Assembly: GCA_000467715.1 (NCBI GenBank)
Contig: AJFK01000613.1
Span: forward strand, 1 to 64,000
Length of the DNA: 64,000 bases
DNA from: Hysterium pulicare CBS 123377
Taxonomy: Eukaryota; Ascomycota; Dothideomycetes; Hysteriales; Hysteriaceae
Direction of reading: 5' to 3'
The stretch's first letter is position 1. Each line of letters begins with the position of its first letter. Shown in pieces: positions 9,189 through 20,503 of the stretch. The notes beneath the pieces are model-generated. The model was not told the origin of the DNA. It saw only the letters and a list, made by a program, of their open reading frames with translations, and made no database searches. A program made the position numbers and the translations under genes.

Positions 9189-11203
9189 TCAGAGTGATGA
9201 GAGAGACCAACGAAATTGATTAGAATGCGCTCGTTCAATACGTTCGAGATCCGGCACATTTCTAAGCGGTATTGTGTTTTCCCATGCACCCACAAATTTG
9301 ATGATCTTCGCTTCTTCGTTCGCTCGAGCGATAACATGGAGCCCATATGGACGCCCGCTGCTCTCGACGTAATTGAATGGCACCGAAGCTAGAGGATAAC
9401 CTGAACGACTTTTAGTTTCATCTTTTTTAATATGCTCTGTAGAGCTCGAATCTTACGTGCAGCGACGCCAACACCGGCAAAGAAGCTGTCGCAGGGAGCT
9501 ACAATGACATCGACACCATCTTCCCTGATGACTTTGTCAACTCCATCCGTGGCAGCCAACTTTTTACATATATGGAGGTTTTTCTCGGTATCCTCGGCGC
9601 TCATGGACAGACCCTGAGCTTTCAAGAGTCCATTCTGATTTGGACAGTACACTGAACTATGTAAGCAAGCATCAGTTCTTGTTCACCACAACCAAGTTAT
9701 GCACACCTTCGTCAAACTCCTTCTCTCTGTTGGCTTCGTTGAAATCTATGATATCTTCCAAGTTTTTGACCATAGGGGCGTCTAGCGTCTGAACATAATA
9801 GTCGCATCCATCCCGGGCTTGGCTTCCTTGAGAGAGATTAGAAATATTCGTAACCCAGAGTCCAACGATCAAGGGAATGCTTACTCATTATATCGTTCAT
9901 GAGATCATCGACTTCTGTCCCACCTTCTACCAACTACTGTTCATGGGGAGTGATCTAAACGGGGTACACAACGTTTGCTCCACGTTGACGGAGAAGTTCA
10001 ATAACATCTTTGTACTCTCGAGCCTAGTAGCATGTAAGTGGCTACAATGCTTTATGTCACTAGTTATACAAACAGTTTGTTCTTTATAGCCTGGCACCGG
10101 TCCCCTAGCCTCGGCAGGTAATCGCCAATTTTTCAATGTCCACAAAGCCCACGGATATCCCATTTCAAGTCTCCTGCATGGCATCTACAAGTGTCGGTAT
10201 ATCGTGACCAAGCTTCTGTTGGAGTAGCACATTACTGAGTTGTGCAAGATCCAGTACAGATTGCCAGACGCCGTCCATTGATACAGAGCCGGGGGTTAAC
10301 TTTAGCGCATAAAGGACTGCTCTACTAGCTAGCGATGTTAGAGACCCGGAAGTCTCTGTGCCCAATGAAAGCGGACTAAAACCGGCAGCGACACCCACTG
10401 CGGATCCGATTGATGATCCACCAGGGGCCTAACATTGGTCAGAGATCTTTTTCAGATAAGTCTTCCAGATCTTACAGTTTCTCCCCGACGTTTCTCGCCT
10501 TTTTTGATACCTCTTGGAATGTAGGGTGACTGACACATGCCCTCAACGGCTGACCGGCCACCAGTACCCCTGATATCATGTCAGTATATGTTAATCAAGA
10601 GCACGACAACGGCCGCTCGAAACATAACTGGCACACGTCAGAGCTTGAGTTTTGGCAATGGATACTTTACTTGAACCCACAAAATTCCTTCTGCGATTAG
10701 CAAATGTAAAGGCCAGAAATGTGGACTCCAACCGTCAAGTTTGCTTTCGCAAAAATGATTAGCCCTTTCTGAATCAACTGTATACCTGGTCAACATCATA
10801 CACCTCGTGTCCTTGGTGAAACCCATACCGCATCTACCACTGATGCATTTCTCAGAGGTTTAGAATCGATAAAGGCCCATGATCCGACCGTGGTGGGCAT
10901 ACCAAGACTTGGATCAGTATTGAAGGCATCCTTTACAATAATAGGTATACCGTGCAAAGAACCTCGAGAATTGCCCGCTGCACGCTCGTTATCGAAACTT
11001 CTTGCCAAGTTCAGAAGGTACGATCGTGCAGGCTGGGAGGTGATGGCATGGATACGTGCGCCTGCTCGATTGTGTCGCTGGATCTGCTCAAGGTAAGCCT
11101 CGACAGTTTGTGTACTCGTCGTGCGGTCTTGTTCTAGAAGAGTTCGGAAGTCTTCAGCGGTCACTGTCAGTACATTGAATGGCAATTCAGATGCGGCCGA
11201 CAT
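9189..11203 (-). pseudogene. Amidase-signature enzyme, decayed
   Basis: This is a multi-exon fungal amidase (amidase signature family, which hydrolyses amide bonds). Exon 1 (10829-11203) holds the catalytic lysine region (GIPIIVKDAF). After the first intron comes KGLIIFAKANLT, then EFCGFK and GGRSAVEG. The serine-rich core follows: [14 protein letters not shown], with the cis-serine, and GTETSGSL, with the nucleophile. The C-terminus (VPFNYVESSGRPYG) ends at 9189. About seven short introns, each with a plausible branch site, join these blocks. The 3' half is broken. A TGA replaces the expected Trp before the GISVGFVD block, a one-base shift follows before WRLP, and two TAG codons lie in the region from 9900 to 9990. 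A segment of about 15 residues expected after DGVW also seems missing. These breaks are read by eye; unusual introns could hide some of them. The catalytic core itself looks intact. Confidence 0.75.
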
Positions 11204-12040
11204 GTTTCCTTCCAGAAGAATAATGCCTCATTACCAGAGGAAGAAAAGAATATGTTGGCCGAGGGCTACAGACTGAGTCACAAATACCGCAAGCAAGGAC
11301 CTAGTCATTCCAACTTGTACTACCTGCTCTCAATACTCTGCACTTCGCCAGTCTTTTGGCATGAATCCCAGATGAGCCTTATTGAATGATGCTGTATCCA
11401 CACATGTGATCCGACCTCTTTCAAGCATCGTATAGACCATTAGATGATCGACTAAACTGCTACCATTATATTACTAAATATGCACCTATATCAATACATA
11501 CGACCAAAGGCAGCTGAAAGCAGGCAAACCCGTCCGCTCTTGCTTACTTAAGCAGCTGACCGGTTGATTAGTAGTTGCGTGGGTGACTAGCAGCGAATAC
11601 CAACTGTTGTATGTTTTTTTTTTGGATTCTTGCAAACATTTCTGGGGGTTGTAGTGGTGAAGGGTGACCGTTAGCGGAGAGGGGGCCGAACTACGGAAGT
11701 TTTTGAACTTTAGAACGAGATTAGGTAAAATTGAGTTGCCGCGTTGAACTATGCGATTGTTAGAAAGTAACAATTCTAAGTCATCACTCTCGAGTTACAT
11801 GTCTTCTAATTTACCGTGCCATGAAGAGATAAATCGGCTTAGTAGCAAACTTTCGTGCTCCTTTAGGTGGCCCCTGCAGCCTGCTCTGCTGTCACGGTTA
11901 TTCGGTACTATGCTCGATTTACCTGATAGGCCATAGCATAACTCTTCTCGTAGTCTTTGATCTCTTCCGTCACATAATCACTCTCAGCTTTACAGCATTT
12001 TCAATCCCCTCTATTTCACACCTACTGGTAATCCGCTCGT
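11204..12040. other. Intergenic region between two gene relics
   Basis: This lies upstream of the amidase relic and downstream of the HET relic. It has AT-rich patches and a poly-T run near 11614. No coding signal recognised. Confidence 0.35.
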
Positions 12041-14079
12041 TTACCTCAATATAACGTTCCTTATTTCTTCCTCATTATAGAACTCTCCATCCATTGCGCC
12101 ACGCACGAAACAGTTACCGATGAGACGGTGATGTTCCTCGGCCTTAGTTGTAATTCTGTCAACGGTCCTAGCTTCCAAAACGTCGGGATGAATCGATGAC
12201 GGGTAATCGGTTTCGCATTTCCGAAGCATAAAAGGAACTGTGGAGCCGCAAAGTAAGTAGATGACATCGCCAGGTTTCGTATGCAAGGGCCCAAGTCCCA
12301 TGAATCCTCTTTCCGTTGTAAAGAAAGTACGATTCATTGACCTGGACCCGAAATAAGTGTCGCTGCCAGGTCTTTCGATACCGGTTTGGTTCGGCGATTG
12401 CGCAAGTGCTCTTGTCCAGTCCACGTATCCATTCCAAGTCAGCTCATCTTCCGGTATTGCTCTTCGAAAGACCTCTGAGGGCATTGAAGGACTAGCAGTG
12501 AACATTTGTGGACTTTCCGACATAACATCGCCTAAAGTAGTTCGCCAGAACGCTTCGAATTTCGTGCACTTGCCATTGGCATATTCCGTCTGAGATTTTT
12601 CTGGCAGGTCGACAATATCCATCCACTTGTTTAAAGTCTCGGCCAATCCACGATGCATCTCTTTCTCGTTACTTATCATTCCGTCTCCGGCAATCTTTAC
12701 GACATCCACGTAGCAGCCGGGTATAGTCAGGAATGGATCTTGCCAGATAGGAGCATGTACAGGTCCGCTCCATGCTTTGTAGATTGAAAGGCTGGCGAGT
12801 CGTTGCTGCCGCGAGCTAGGATCAAAATAGCTATTTCGAATTGGTGGAGTAGACCAGTCAGGCACCCACGAGGGGAAATCGGGGGAGAACCGCTCCCCAC
12901 TGTTCAATGCAAAGACGTGTGCGGATCCCGTACTGAGCATTATCGATACAACTGCATGTTGATAAACGGTTGAAATAGAAGTCCTGTAGTCTGCAACAAG
13001 GCGTTCAGCTCTAGTTTCATCCCAGTTCGAGGCGAGACCCAGCCATGCATAGACTTTGTCTCTGGGATCTGTAGCAGATCTTGAGCCAAAGAGGCGGATA
13101 AGTTCAATAGCGAGAAACCGTGCTTCTTCCATGTTCTACGCAAGTGCTCGATGGTGTCAACCGCTTGTACAAGCTGGAAAATCGCAGAATTCTCGGGTCC
13201 AGCAGAGAAGTACAATCCGCCACAGCATGTTTCTTGGTGCTCTTTGAAGTTTGATACTGCTCTTGCTAGTAATGACCACTGCGCCGAGCTATTTCCTCAT
13301 ATGACGCGGACATGTTTTGGAAGAATAATCTCCTAAACGGCCCAAATGCGTTGCCACCAAGGGTTTTCAGTCAGACATGTAAGTGCATGCAACGCTCTTC
13401 GGCCACTGTCACTATAAGAACGTTTCATATTCTGCTTGATATCGAATCGGGGCAGTTCATTTATATGACGCTGTTCTTCGGCAAGGTGTGAAAGGAGGCT
13501 GATTGTTGAAAGGGGTAACGGAGCCTCATTTGCTGGTAAGAACGTCTTGGAATCACTACTTGGCGTTCCTTCTTGATTTGGAACGGTGTCAAAAGGTTGT
13601 TGTTCGTCCTCGAGACTTTGGTAATGGTGCCATAGTACCGTAGGAGTCTTACTTTTCTCTTTCTCATCAAGTGTGATAGTCGACACCTCCGGATCTGGCC
13701 CAAACCATACCAACACTTCGGCAGCATTCGTAAATATTCTTCTCATAAGTCCAACCTGCTGTTCTCTTTCAGCTAAGTTTTCCTGATTAATACATAGAGC
13801 ATCGATCCACAGGCTTGTCACTCCAAAACTGCGGAGTTGTCGAAGCGCGCATTCCAGATTGCGTCTCACTTGCCATTCTTGGTCGTGCAGTAAGATTGGA
13901 ACAGTATCATTCACATTTCCCCAGACGTAGGACAAAGCCGTATATTGAGGTCGCTCAGCTAGCGAGACAACGCGGAGTGTGGAATGAATTGGGTCGTGAA
14001 ATGAAGTAGCCGGTGATAAGGAAGCAACGCAAATATATGGATTTGAAGTATCGAGATCGTTGTAAACTTCTGCCATCAC
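12041..14079 (-). pseudogene. HET-domain protein gene, broken
   Basis: This is a heterokaryon-incompatibility (HET) family gene, whose intact members trigger cell death on non-self recognition. The N-terminal part has the family landmarks in order: YTALSYVWG, then LWIDALCINQ, then a Met/Arg-rich segment with VLVWFGPD, and later WWQRIWAV. The C-terminal part contains RDKVYAWLGLAS and WVPDWS, then the usual end region with GFMGLGP and GDVIYLL. Together they cover almost the whole length expected for the family (about 650-680 residues). The reading is interrupted by about three breaks, all in the middle third, so I treat it as a fossil of a host gene. It neighbours another decayed gene, the amidase, on the same strand. 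Confidence 0.8.
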
Positions 14080-14453
14080 ATGTGAATGAATAGCTAGATA
14101 GTTTGGGGAGGATGGATGGATGACGAAATCATCGTCGCCTCCAAGTGGCGTGTAGAAATGGTGCCAGGAATTGAGCTGCAGCCGCCAAGATTCAGGACCT
14201 ACTGAAGCCTGTTTAGCTTTTCTAGCAGAAGCATCTGTCCGTTATTCATTGAGTGTTATAAAGGCGATGGACTTGAGTAGGTAACACTAATACGCTATTC
14301 TACTTAGGTAGGTGGGGATATTAAGTAAGCTACGCGCTAGCACCGAGAACGACCCTCCAGCTTTTGTTGAACTTCGTAGAGGCAGGTTTCCTTTATATGA
14401 AACATCGTGTTTCATGCTATGAAGCCTAAATATTCTATCGACTCCTAACTAGA
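14080..14453. other. Upstream region of the HET relic
   Basis: AT-rich, with no ORF of note. It contains the presumed former promoter of the HET gene. Confidence 0.3.
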
Positions 14454-14870
14454 TTACGTACAGTGCTTGAAGGGAAGGTTTAGATCGGCAGGCCAACAGT
14501 CATCGCCGCCGTATTGAGCAGACATTGGCCCATCAGCGATATACGCCACAGAGCCCAAAAATCTAGAAATCTGCCGATTTTCTCTATAACTCTCGTAATG
14601 GCTGAAGCTGCTAATCTCTATAGTAGAAGGCGACTCATCATCATCACTATTCATTGAATCATGTTGAAAAAATGAACTCTCAGTCTCCATTCCAAATCGC
14701 CCACGCGAACCCGATATGTACGAACCAAGAGCAGAATAGACAACAGCAGGGTAAAAGTCCCTGATGGCGAGATCAAACCACTGCATAATGGCGCTTTTTC
14801 TCGTGCTTTGGCTAGCGGTGAAAGTGCTCTTATCTTCATGATTGTCAAAATCCTTGAAGCAGAGAAGCAT
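14454..14870 (-). CDS. Orphan acidic ORF, unknown
   Basis: An open reading frame of 138 codons from the ATG at 14870. The same frame stays open upstream to about 15012, so a longer exon is possible. The product has a mixed helical first half, an acidic Ser/Asp-rich middle (NSDDDESPS near residue 77) and an aromatic, Gly/Trp-containing end (YGGDDCWPADLN). No family is recognised and no signal peptide is visible. It sits between the HET relic and the module-rich stretch, so it may be the last exon of a decayed gene. A run of this length without stops in this AT-rich setting is suggestive but not proof. Confidence 0.35.
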   Translation of the reverse strand: MLLCFKDFDNHEDKSTFTASQSTRKSAIMQWFDLAIRDFYPAVVYSALGSYISGSRGRFGMETESSFFQHDSMNSDDDESPSTIEISSFSHYESYRENRQISRFLGSVAYIADGPMSAQYGGDDCWPADLNLPFKHCT

Positions 14871-15012
14871 GGACAGGTGCTCCAGTGGTATTGTTGATTC
14901 ACACCCAAAAGTTTCGCCATTCTGCGCAGCAGACTCTTGAATCCGAGGTTCGGAATTCGTGAAAGGAGGTGGTCCCTTATATGTTCCAAGAAATAGGAGG
15001 AGGCTTATTCAG

Positions 15013-15655
15013 CAGTAAAGAAGTTCGGGGTCCGATGGCACAGGAACGGTGGGTAAGCAAGAAGATATGCCGAAGAACATACATAAACGCTTTCTGCTCC
15101 CTTCGAATTTTCCCTCCGCATAGCCAACTTTAAAGGTCGATCATATCGAAAGAAGGATCGTTCTATGGCTTGCCTGGATACTGTGCGGGGGAAAGGGTCA
15201 ATAGCCCATACCTAAAAAGGAAGCGGAATGTGGATTATGGCTCTAAGCTGCAGAGGTCGAGGAGTTTGAGGGGAGTCTGGCCCTACACATGAAAAGGGTC
15301 AGGGAAGCAAGTCTCGTACTTCCAGATAACTATTTCTAAAAAGGCTGAAGGTGACCAGCATTATTTCCCGGCATATCGAAGACCCGAAACTAAAAAAGAT
15401 GTAGTGAGTATCATCATTTCCGTTACTTATTGGTTTCGTCAACGCAGACCACGCCAATTCTATAGCTATGCTCCTCCGCGACAACACCCCCATGGATGAT
15501 GTGGTAAAGTGATTTTAGAATCCCTCACCATTCGTCCACAACGGTCCGACAACCCATTTCGCGAATGAAAGCAAGGAATTGGAACTCGAAAGAGAGCCGC
15601 CACATGGTCCAGGCATACGGTTTTTCGCTTTGGCCTGACACGATGCCCATAGAGC
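15013..15655. other. Non-coding stretch
   Basis: No gene recognised. Short ORFs on the minus strand (for example 15299-15493) lack domains. Confidence 0.3.
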
Positions 15656-15761
15656 TTAGGAATTGACGGTTGATTTGGTTTTGGCAATCATGATGGGAGC
15701 CTTGAAGACAAGAACTAAGTAAGGAAGAAAGCACGAAAGAGCAAGCTGGAGGTTGTTATAT
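15656..15761 (-). promoter_or_regulatory. TATA plus CT-rich leader module, tiny ORF
   Basis: On the minus strand, TATATAAC (15754-15761) is followed by CCTCCAGCTTGC, a CT-rich leader of about 50 nt and an ATG at 15691 opening an 11-codon ORF (MIAKTKSTVNS). The first 20 bp after the TATA box match the module at 17556. It looks like a functional promoter and leader that lacks a full gene. Confidence 0.4.
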
Positions 15762-16380
15762 AGTGCTAGATCCGAGCGAGCAGGGGATCTGAGGCTTTGT
15801 CGGCAACCAGAAGCGGTAAGATATCACAAAGTAAGCTGGATTCTGGCTGAGTAGGATATGAACAGCTGGGTTCTCTTCTACTTCGTTCTCCGCCCCAAAG
15901 TTCCGCTTCTTGGATCAATCGTGAACCCATCCTGATATTATGTTCTCGTGGCGTCTTGGAGGGTGATGAACATGATGAATATGTGGAGTCGGAACTTCGT
16001 ATGGGGAGCCTGGCGCAAAGTATGTCATAATGTGTCTGTTTGGAGAGCCAAAGGAAAAGATGAGAGAATTCCAAAGGTTCCAGAACCAGCGCCATTTTTT
16101 GCTCGATGGTTAGTGGGAGGAAGGGAGGTCCTTCTCACTGGTCTCTGTGGTGAAAAACGCTATGCCAATGAGAATTGCTAAACACCATTACCTTCCATAC
16201 CCCCGGGCTTACCCAAAGCCCATCTTTCTTTCCAAGGCTCCCAATTCCCAGTGCTTCCACGAGAGCGTTGTCACCACGCTTGGAATTCCCACTAGTTGGC
16301 ACCCGGAGCACACGAAACACTTCATGAAAGAGTATTGAGTATACTTTGGGTCACAGCAGGACACCCGTGGAGATAGCCTT
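15762..16380. other. Non-coding stretch between modules
   Basis: Nothing supported. Overlapping ORFs of 60-110 codons occur on both strands without domains or intron signals. Confidence 0.3.
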
Positions 16381-16555
16381 TCATTCGCTTGATCCGGCAA
16401 CAGCCACCATATTGTAACTCCGCTGGCGGTGATTATGAAGCCGTATCACACCACAGCGCTCATAGGATGCCTCGGTCATGAAAGTTTGGAACGGTTTTCC
16501 AGAGAATGGGAGATAAGTGAGGAGAGGAGAAATGGGAGTCTAGGAGGTTTATATA
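16381..16555 (-). promoter_or_regulatory. TATA plus CT-rich leader module, short ORF
   Basis: Minus-strand TATATAAA (16548-16555), then CCTCCTAGAC and a CT-rich leader. An ATG at 16479 opens a 32-codon ORF (starting MTEASYERCGV, stop at 16381). The layout matches the neighbouring modules. Confidence 0.35.
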
Positions 16556-17555
16556 TCCACAGCATTGACTGAGAAAGGGATTTAGAGATTATGTAAGCAA
16601 CTCTATGCTGTGAGAGCACAGTTCCCGCGATTTGGGTCATTGCTGAAGGAAAGAAGTGCGCTTAGTCAGTGTTCGGAGTCTCAGAGCGAGATATAAAGTC
16701 TGCGATCCTCCTATGAAATCTCTCTACACGACGGGAAACCGCCATACACATCAATACGCGAGTTCGCTGCAGCTGTATGTCTTGCGCTCTGTGGAAGAAC
16801 AGAACGGTTATGGTCTGTGTAGTCAATGAAATATTTACCTCCAAACTATGCATGTTTCTGAGAAGCCTTAGACAACGTGGTCGATCAACCAGATCGAGTT
16901 CAATGGAGTTGGGTGATGGGGACGATTTATCCATCTAATGGTTGTATCACCCAACGGACTTCATCATCTTCAGCAAGCGCTTCCTCGAATCCGATGATGG
17001 CATGCATCACAAAATGATAATACTCACAACCATCATCTACTTCTCACGCAAAAGACCCGACGATGCCAGTCTTTTCGCCTTCCGGCTCCTCCTCTCCCGC
17101 ATACTCTTTGACGAACTGCTCATACTTGTTCCGGAGTCGGTATCACTATACCAGGGGCAGCCCTCCAAAAATGCCATGGCGAGTTGAGCAGAGACTGAGT
17201 TGTCTCACAAATAGTCTCTTGAGTCTTGGTCTTAGAACCCGCAAACTCCAGGAGGAGATATGGCAGTGTCTTACCAACCTTTACGATCAACCGATGAATG
17301 GGCTTTCGATGCATGATTAATCCCATGCCTTTCAACTTCTCCACTGATTTGGTCCTGAGTTGTGAGGCCTTTGGAGGTGATGAGGAAGAAGCAGGATAGG
17401 GAGATGTTCATATATCGATTGGGATTGTGAGAAGAGAGGACTAGAAAGGTTTGTAAGCTAAATGAGGCGGTGAGTGAAGACAAGTGATTTGCATGACTTG
17501 GAGATAGCGATAGTTTATGTAAAATGTCGGTAAGCAGACCAGGATTAGCGAGACA
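16556..17555. other. Non-coding stretch between modules
   Basis: No gene recognised. ORFs at 16662-16934 (-) and 16942-17187 (+) have no domain and no promoter signal that I can support. Confidence 0.3.
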
Positions 17556-17650
17556 TATATAAACCCTCCAGCTTCCCCCTTCTTGATTCCCACTTCCACG
17601 AGACTCTTGGTATTCAGAGCCAAAATCTGGATTCGAATGGTTAATGTTTG
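17556..17650 (+). promoter_or_regulatory. TATA plus CT-rich leader module
   Basis: Plus-strand TATATAAA (17556-17563), then CCCTCCAGCTTCCCCC and a pyrimidine-rich leader. The block matches the minus-strand module near 15754. The first ATG is followed only by a short ORF. Confidence 0.35.
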
Positions 17651-18085
17651 CGTCGACTCTGGCTGTCTTACTTACCGCGCGGCGACAATACAATGTGTCC
17701 TTGGAAGAGAAACCAACCTCATCACAGCAAGCTTTCGATGGGTCTTGGAGTCGGGGGAGGAGAAATTACTGAATCTGCTGGCTCACACGTTAGCTGGCGA
17801 TGAGAATAATCACCGAGTTCTCTCCCTCAATATGACGACGATGGCCACAGCGTGAAATAATCATCATCATCACAGACACATCCTCTAGCCCCAGCCTCCA
17901 AACCCAGCGCATCTCTCAAGCCCACAGCCCCATGATTCTGCTTTCTTCTCCAGTTATGATTTCCTCGCCATGTCCCCACACTCCAAAGTACACATGGTAT
18001 GGAGGCGCTGGAATGTTCTGGCGTACACAAAGAAATCGCGAAGCTGTATCGAGACCTGACTCTCCAGCACGAGACATACGACCGT
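17651..18085. other. Non-coding stretch between modules
   Basis: Nothing recognised apart from short ORFs. Confidence 0.3.
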
Positions 18086-18248
18086 TCAATGATCAAGTCT
18101 CTGATCCATTAATGATTTGATCTTTACTATTGGGGTGCTCACAACAGCCATCACGCCCTTGACAGCGTCTTTTTGGCTCGTCTTTTTCAGGAAAAAAAGA
18201 AGCGGTAAGAAGAAATGAGACTATTAGAGCAAGATGTTTATATATATC
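18086..18248 (-). promoter_or_regulatory. TATA plus CT-rich leader module, short ORF
   Basis: Minus-strand TATATATAAAC (about 18238-18248), a C/T-rich leader, then an ATG at 18151 with a 21-codon ORF (starting MAVVSTPIVKI, stop at 18086). Confidence 0.35.
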
Positions 18249-18634
18249 GGGGAGCTGCAGAATTGAGGGCTTAGTAAGCTAGGGAAGCGGTCAGAGATTA
18301 GGAGACCTCTTAAGCTTTTGAGAGTCTGAATCTGATGATGGGAGAAAGACAGCTCAGGCCTGGCTGAGGTGATGTTTGATAGTGTTTCCCCCTTACCTTA
18401 AATGAGCATAAAACTTTTTGCAAAAAATACTTAGACATGAGTTGACACATAAATTGTTAGCCTAATCTCCAGGCGCCTGAGTTGACGTCTCAACTAAGGC
18501 TCTCAACGCTAGGTACCGCATATCAATTCACCAGACATCAGCATCCTCGCACCTCAGCAGCCTGCCATGAACGCCTTTTGATTTTTCGTCCCTACCTAAA
18601 CAGTCCTTGTCGCTATTCCACCTCATACCCTCCA
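18249..18634. other. Intergenic, downstream of the TMEM14-like gene
   Basis: This holds the 3' side of the TMEM14-like gene and AT-rich DNA. No ORF of note. Confidence 0.35.
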
Positions 18635-19129
18635 TTAAACCCTATTTTTATTTAACGCCTGCCCGAAAGCCCAAAGTCCATAAGCCGCAAGAATACTCAA
18701 TCCGATCGGCAACGGCTTCCCCGACTTAATTGCCCGCGGCACAGAGCTACCAGCCAGCACAACCGAAGCCAAGAGAGCGAGTTCGACGCCATAAGAGGCG
18801 CGGTTACGAATGCGGAGACCGCCTAGGCCATACTGTTATACTGGGTCAGTATAATGAAATTGGAGGTTGGGTGATAGATCGGAGAGAGCCTTGGTCAGAG
18901 AAGAGGATGGTTGTAGAGGTGAAGAGAGGGAGAGGGGACGGCGAGACATACGAGTGCCCCAACTGTCATTCCAGCCGCGACGGAGGGGATGGAGCCGGTG
19001 CGGATGTAACCTGTGAGACCGCCGCCTGCAGTGAGAGCGCCGAGGAAGAACGCAATGTTATCGAGGGGTGCCTTTGAAATCCACATATTAGTATATAGTT
19101 GAAGGAGCTTCGATGCTTACTCGGCGCAT
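18635..19129 (-). CDS. TMEM14-family small membrane protein
   Basis: Proposed exons on the minus strand are 19121-19129, 18952-19071 and 18635-18832, giving 108 residues. The product matches the UPF0136/TMEM14 family of small four-helix membrane proteins. It has GALTAGGGLTGYIRTGSIPS (helix 1 and the conserved Gly-Tyr-x-x-x-Gly-Ser loop), GALYGLGGLRIRNR formed across the last intron, a third helix ELALLASVVLAGS, and SGKPLPIGLSILAAYGLW as the last helix. Animal TMEM14 proteins sit in the inner mitochondrial membrane or ER, and the fungal role is not established. The first exon is tiny and its start is uncertain; an ATG further upstream near 19170 could also be spliced in. It is divergent to the OST2 gene, with about 400 bp between the starts, so a shared promoter is likely. 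Confidence 0.82.
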
Positions 19130-19534
19130 AGAGCTGGCGAGAAAGACAGAGCAAGGGATTAGGTAGCTCACCATGGTGATGATCGCTTCTTCAATGTCAA
19201 TTGAGTTTTAGATCAATACTCTTATTTCTCCTGATCGAAGCACGTTTCTGAGCTTCTAGTGGATTGTATGTGAGGTTGTCAATTGTATAGTGGTGAGGGG
19301 AGAAGAGCTTACACCACGAAGCTCCGTCATCGAAACCCCGACCTCCGAAGCTCTCATCCCTGCCAGGCACAACGTAAGCACCCTTTAAATCTTGGCACAA
19401 AGCACGAGCCCCATCCTTATGTCTTTCTGGCCTCAAGCTTCCAATTCACCACCAATGTACCCAGCTTCAACACTCACCGCCATATCTCCTACAACACCTC
19501 CCAATCCTCCAACCACATAATAAACTCGCCCAAA
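19130..19534. promoter_or_regulatory. Shared intergenic region, TMEM14-like/OST2
   Basis: A 405 bp region between divergent starts. The OST2 side is an A/C-rich leader without G runs, typical of fungal 5' UTRs. No specific factor site is claimed. Confidence 0.35.
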
Positions 19535-20212
19535 ATGCCGCCCAAACACAGAACAGCTCCCGCAGCAGCCACACCCTCCACATCGCAACCCTCCCACAAC
19601 GTTCCCTCGTCCGCAGGCAAACCCACCTACTCCTCCAAATCCTCCTCCTCCAAAGTCTCCAATTCGACAAATGCAAGTACGCAAGATATCTTGCAAGGCG
19701 TGTGGGACCGATATCTGAAGCAGACGCCGCAGCGCGTGAAGCTGCTTGATAGCTTCATGGGGTTTTTGGTCGTGGTGGGCGTGCTGCAGTTTGTTTATTG
19801 TGTTATTGCCGGGAACTTTGTGAGTTTGATTTTATTTTTTCGTGGTGGTTAGGAGAATTGCTAGTGGAGGCAAGATGCAAAAAAGAGAGAGAGAGACTGT
19901 GTGTGCTTGCGTAAGAGGAACGGGGATTTACTAACGGGTTGCAATAGCCATTCAATGCTTTCCTGGCAGGCTTCAGCGCTACAGTCGGTCAATTCGTCCT
20001 CACAGCCTCGCTCCGCATCCAAACGAATCCGGAGAATAAAGCTGAGTTTGAGAGTATATCCAATGAGCGGTATGGCAACCTTCCATTCCTCTACCACTTA
20101 ACTCATGGCTTTTGGGAACCAGGCTAATTTGAACGGTATGAATAGAGCATTCGCAGACTTCATCTTCGGAAGTCTCCTCCTCCATTTCTTCTGCGTCAAT
20201 TTCATCAACTAG
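19535..20212 (+). CDS. OST2: Oligosaccharyltransferase subunit OST2/DAD1
   Basis: Exons 19535-19819, 19948-20069 and 20146-20212 encode 157 residues. This is the small OST2/DAD1 subunit of the ER oligosaccharyltransferase that transfers the lipid-linked glycan to Asn in nascent proteins. The first about 45 residues are a low-complexity Ser/Thr/Pro/Lys tail, longer than in yeast and common in filamentous fungi. The conserved core starts at QDILQGVWDRYLKQTPQRVK, then has LLDSFMGFLVVVGVLQFVYC (helix 1), PFNAFLAGFSATVGQFVLTA (helix 2 and the family signature) and, across the last intron, ERAFADFIFGSLLLHFFCVN (helix 3). All phases join exactly, and the last intron has a GCTAAT-like branch site. 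Confidence 0.95.
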
Positions 20213-20503
20213 AGGAATTTTTTGATGGATCGATGGATTGTTGAGTTACTTGGGAAAGGCGAATCGGGATGGGGAAAAGGGATCTTAGTGTATGATATGG
20301 TAGAAATATCTAAAAGCGATTCTAAGCAAAGAAAGCTATGCAAGCTATGCTAGGGATACTGCCTTATATATGTGCATGAGTCCACAGTATATTGCTGAAG
20401 ATGAACGAAATCAACCACCCATCCTATACTCCCAGCTAGCCAAACCCCAATCGACAAAAACGAGAATCTCACAAGATCCCCTTCCAAATCTTCTCCCACC
20501 CAC

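Noticed and set aside
9189-14079. RIP as the proven cause of the amidase and HET decay
   Set aside because: Only some stops fit CpA to TpA change, the amidase TGA does not, and the region is not strongly AT-rich by eye. A RIP index would be needed.
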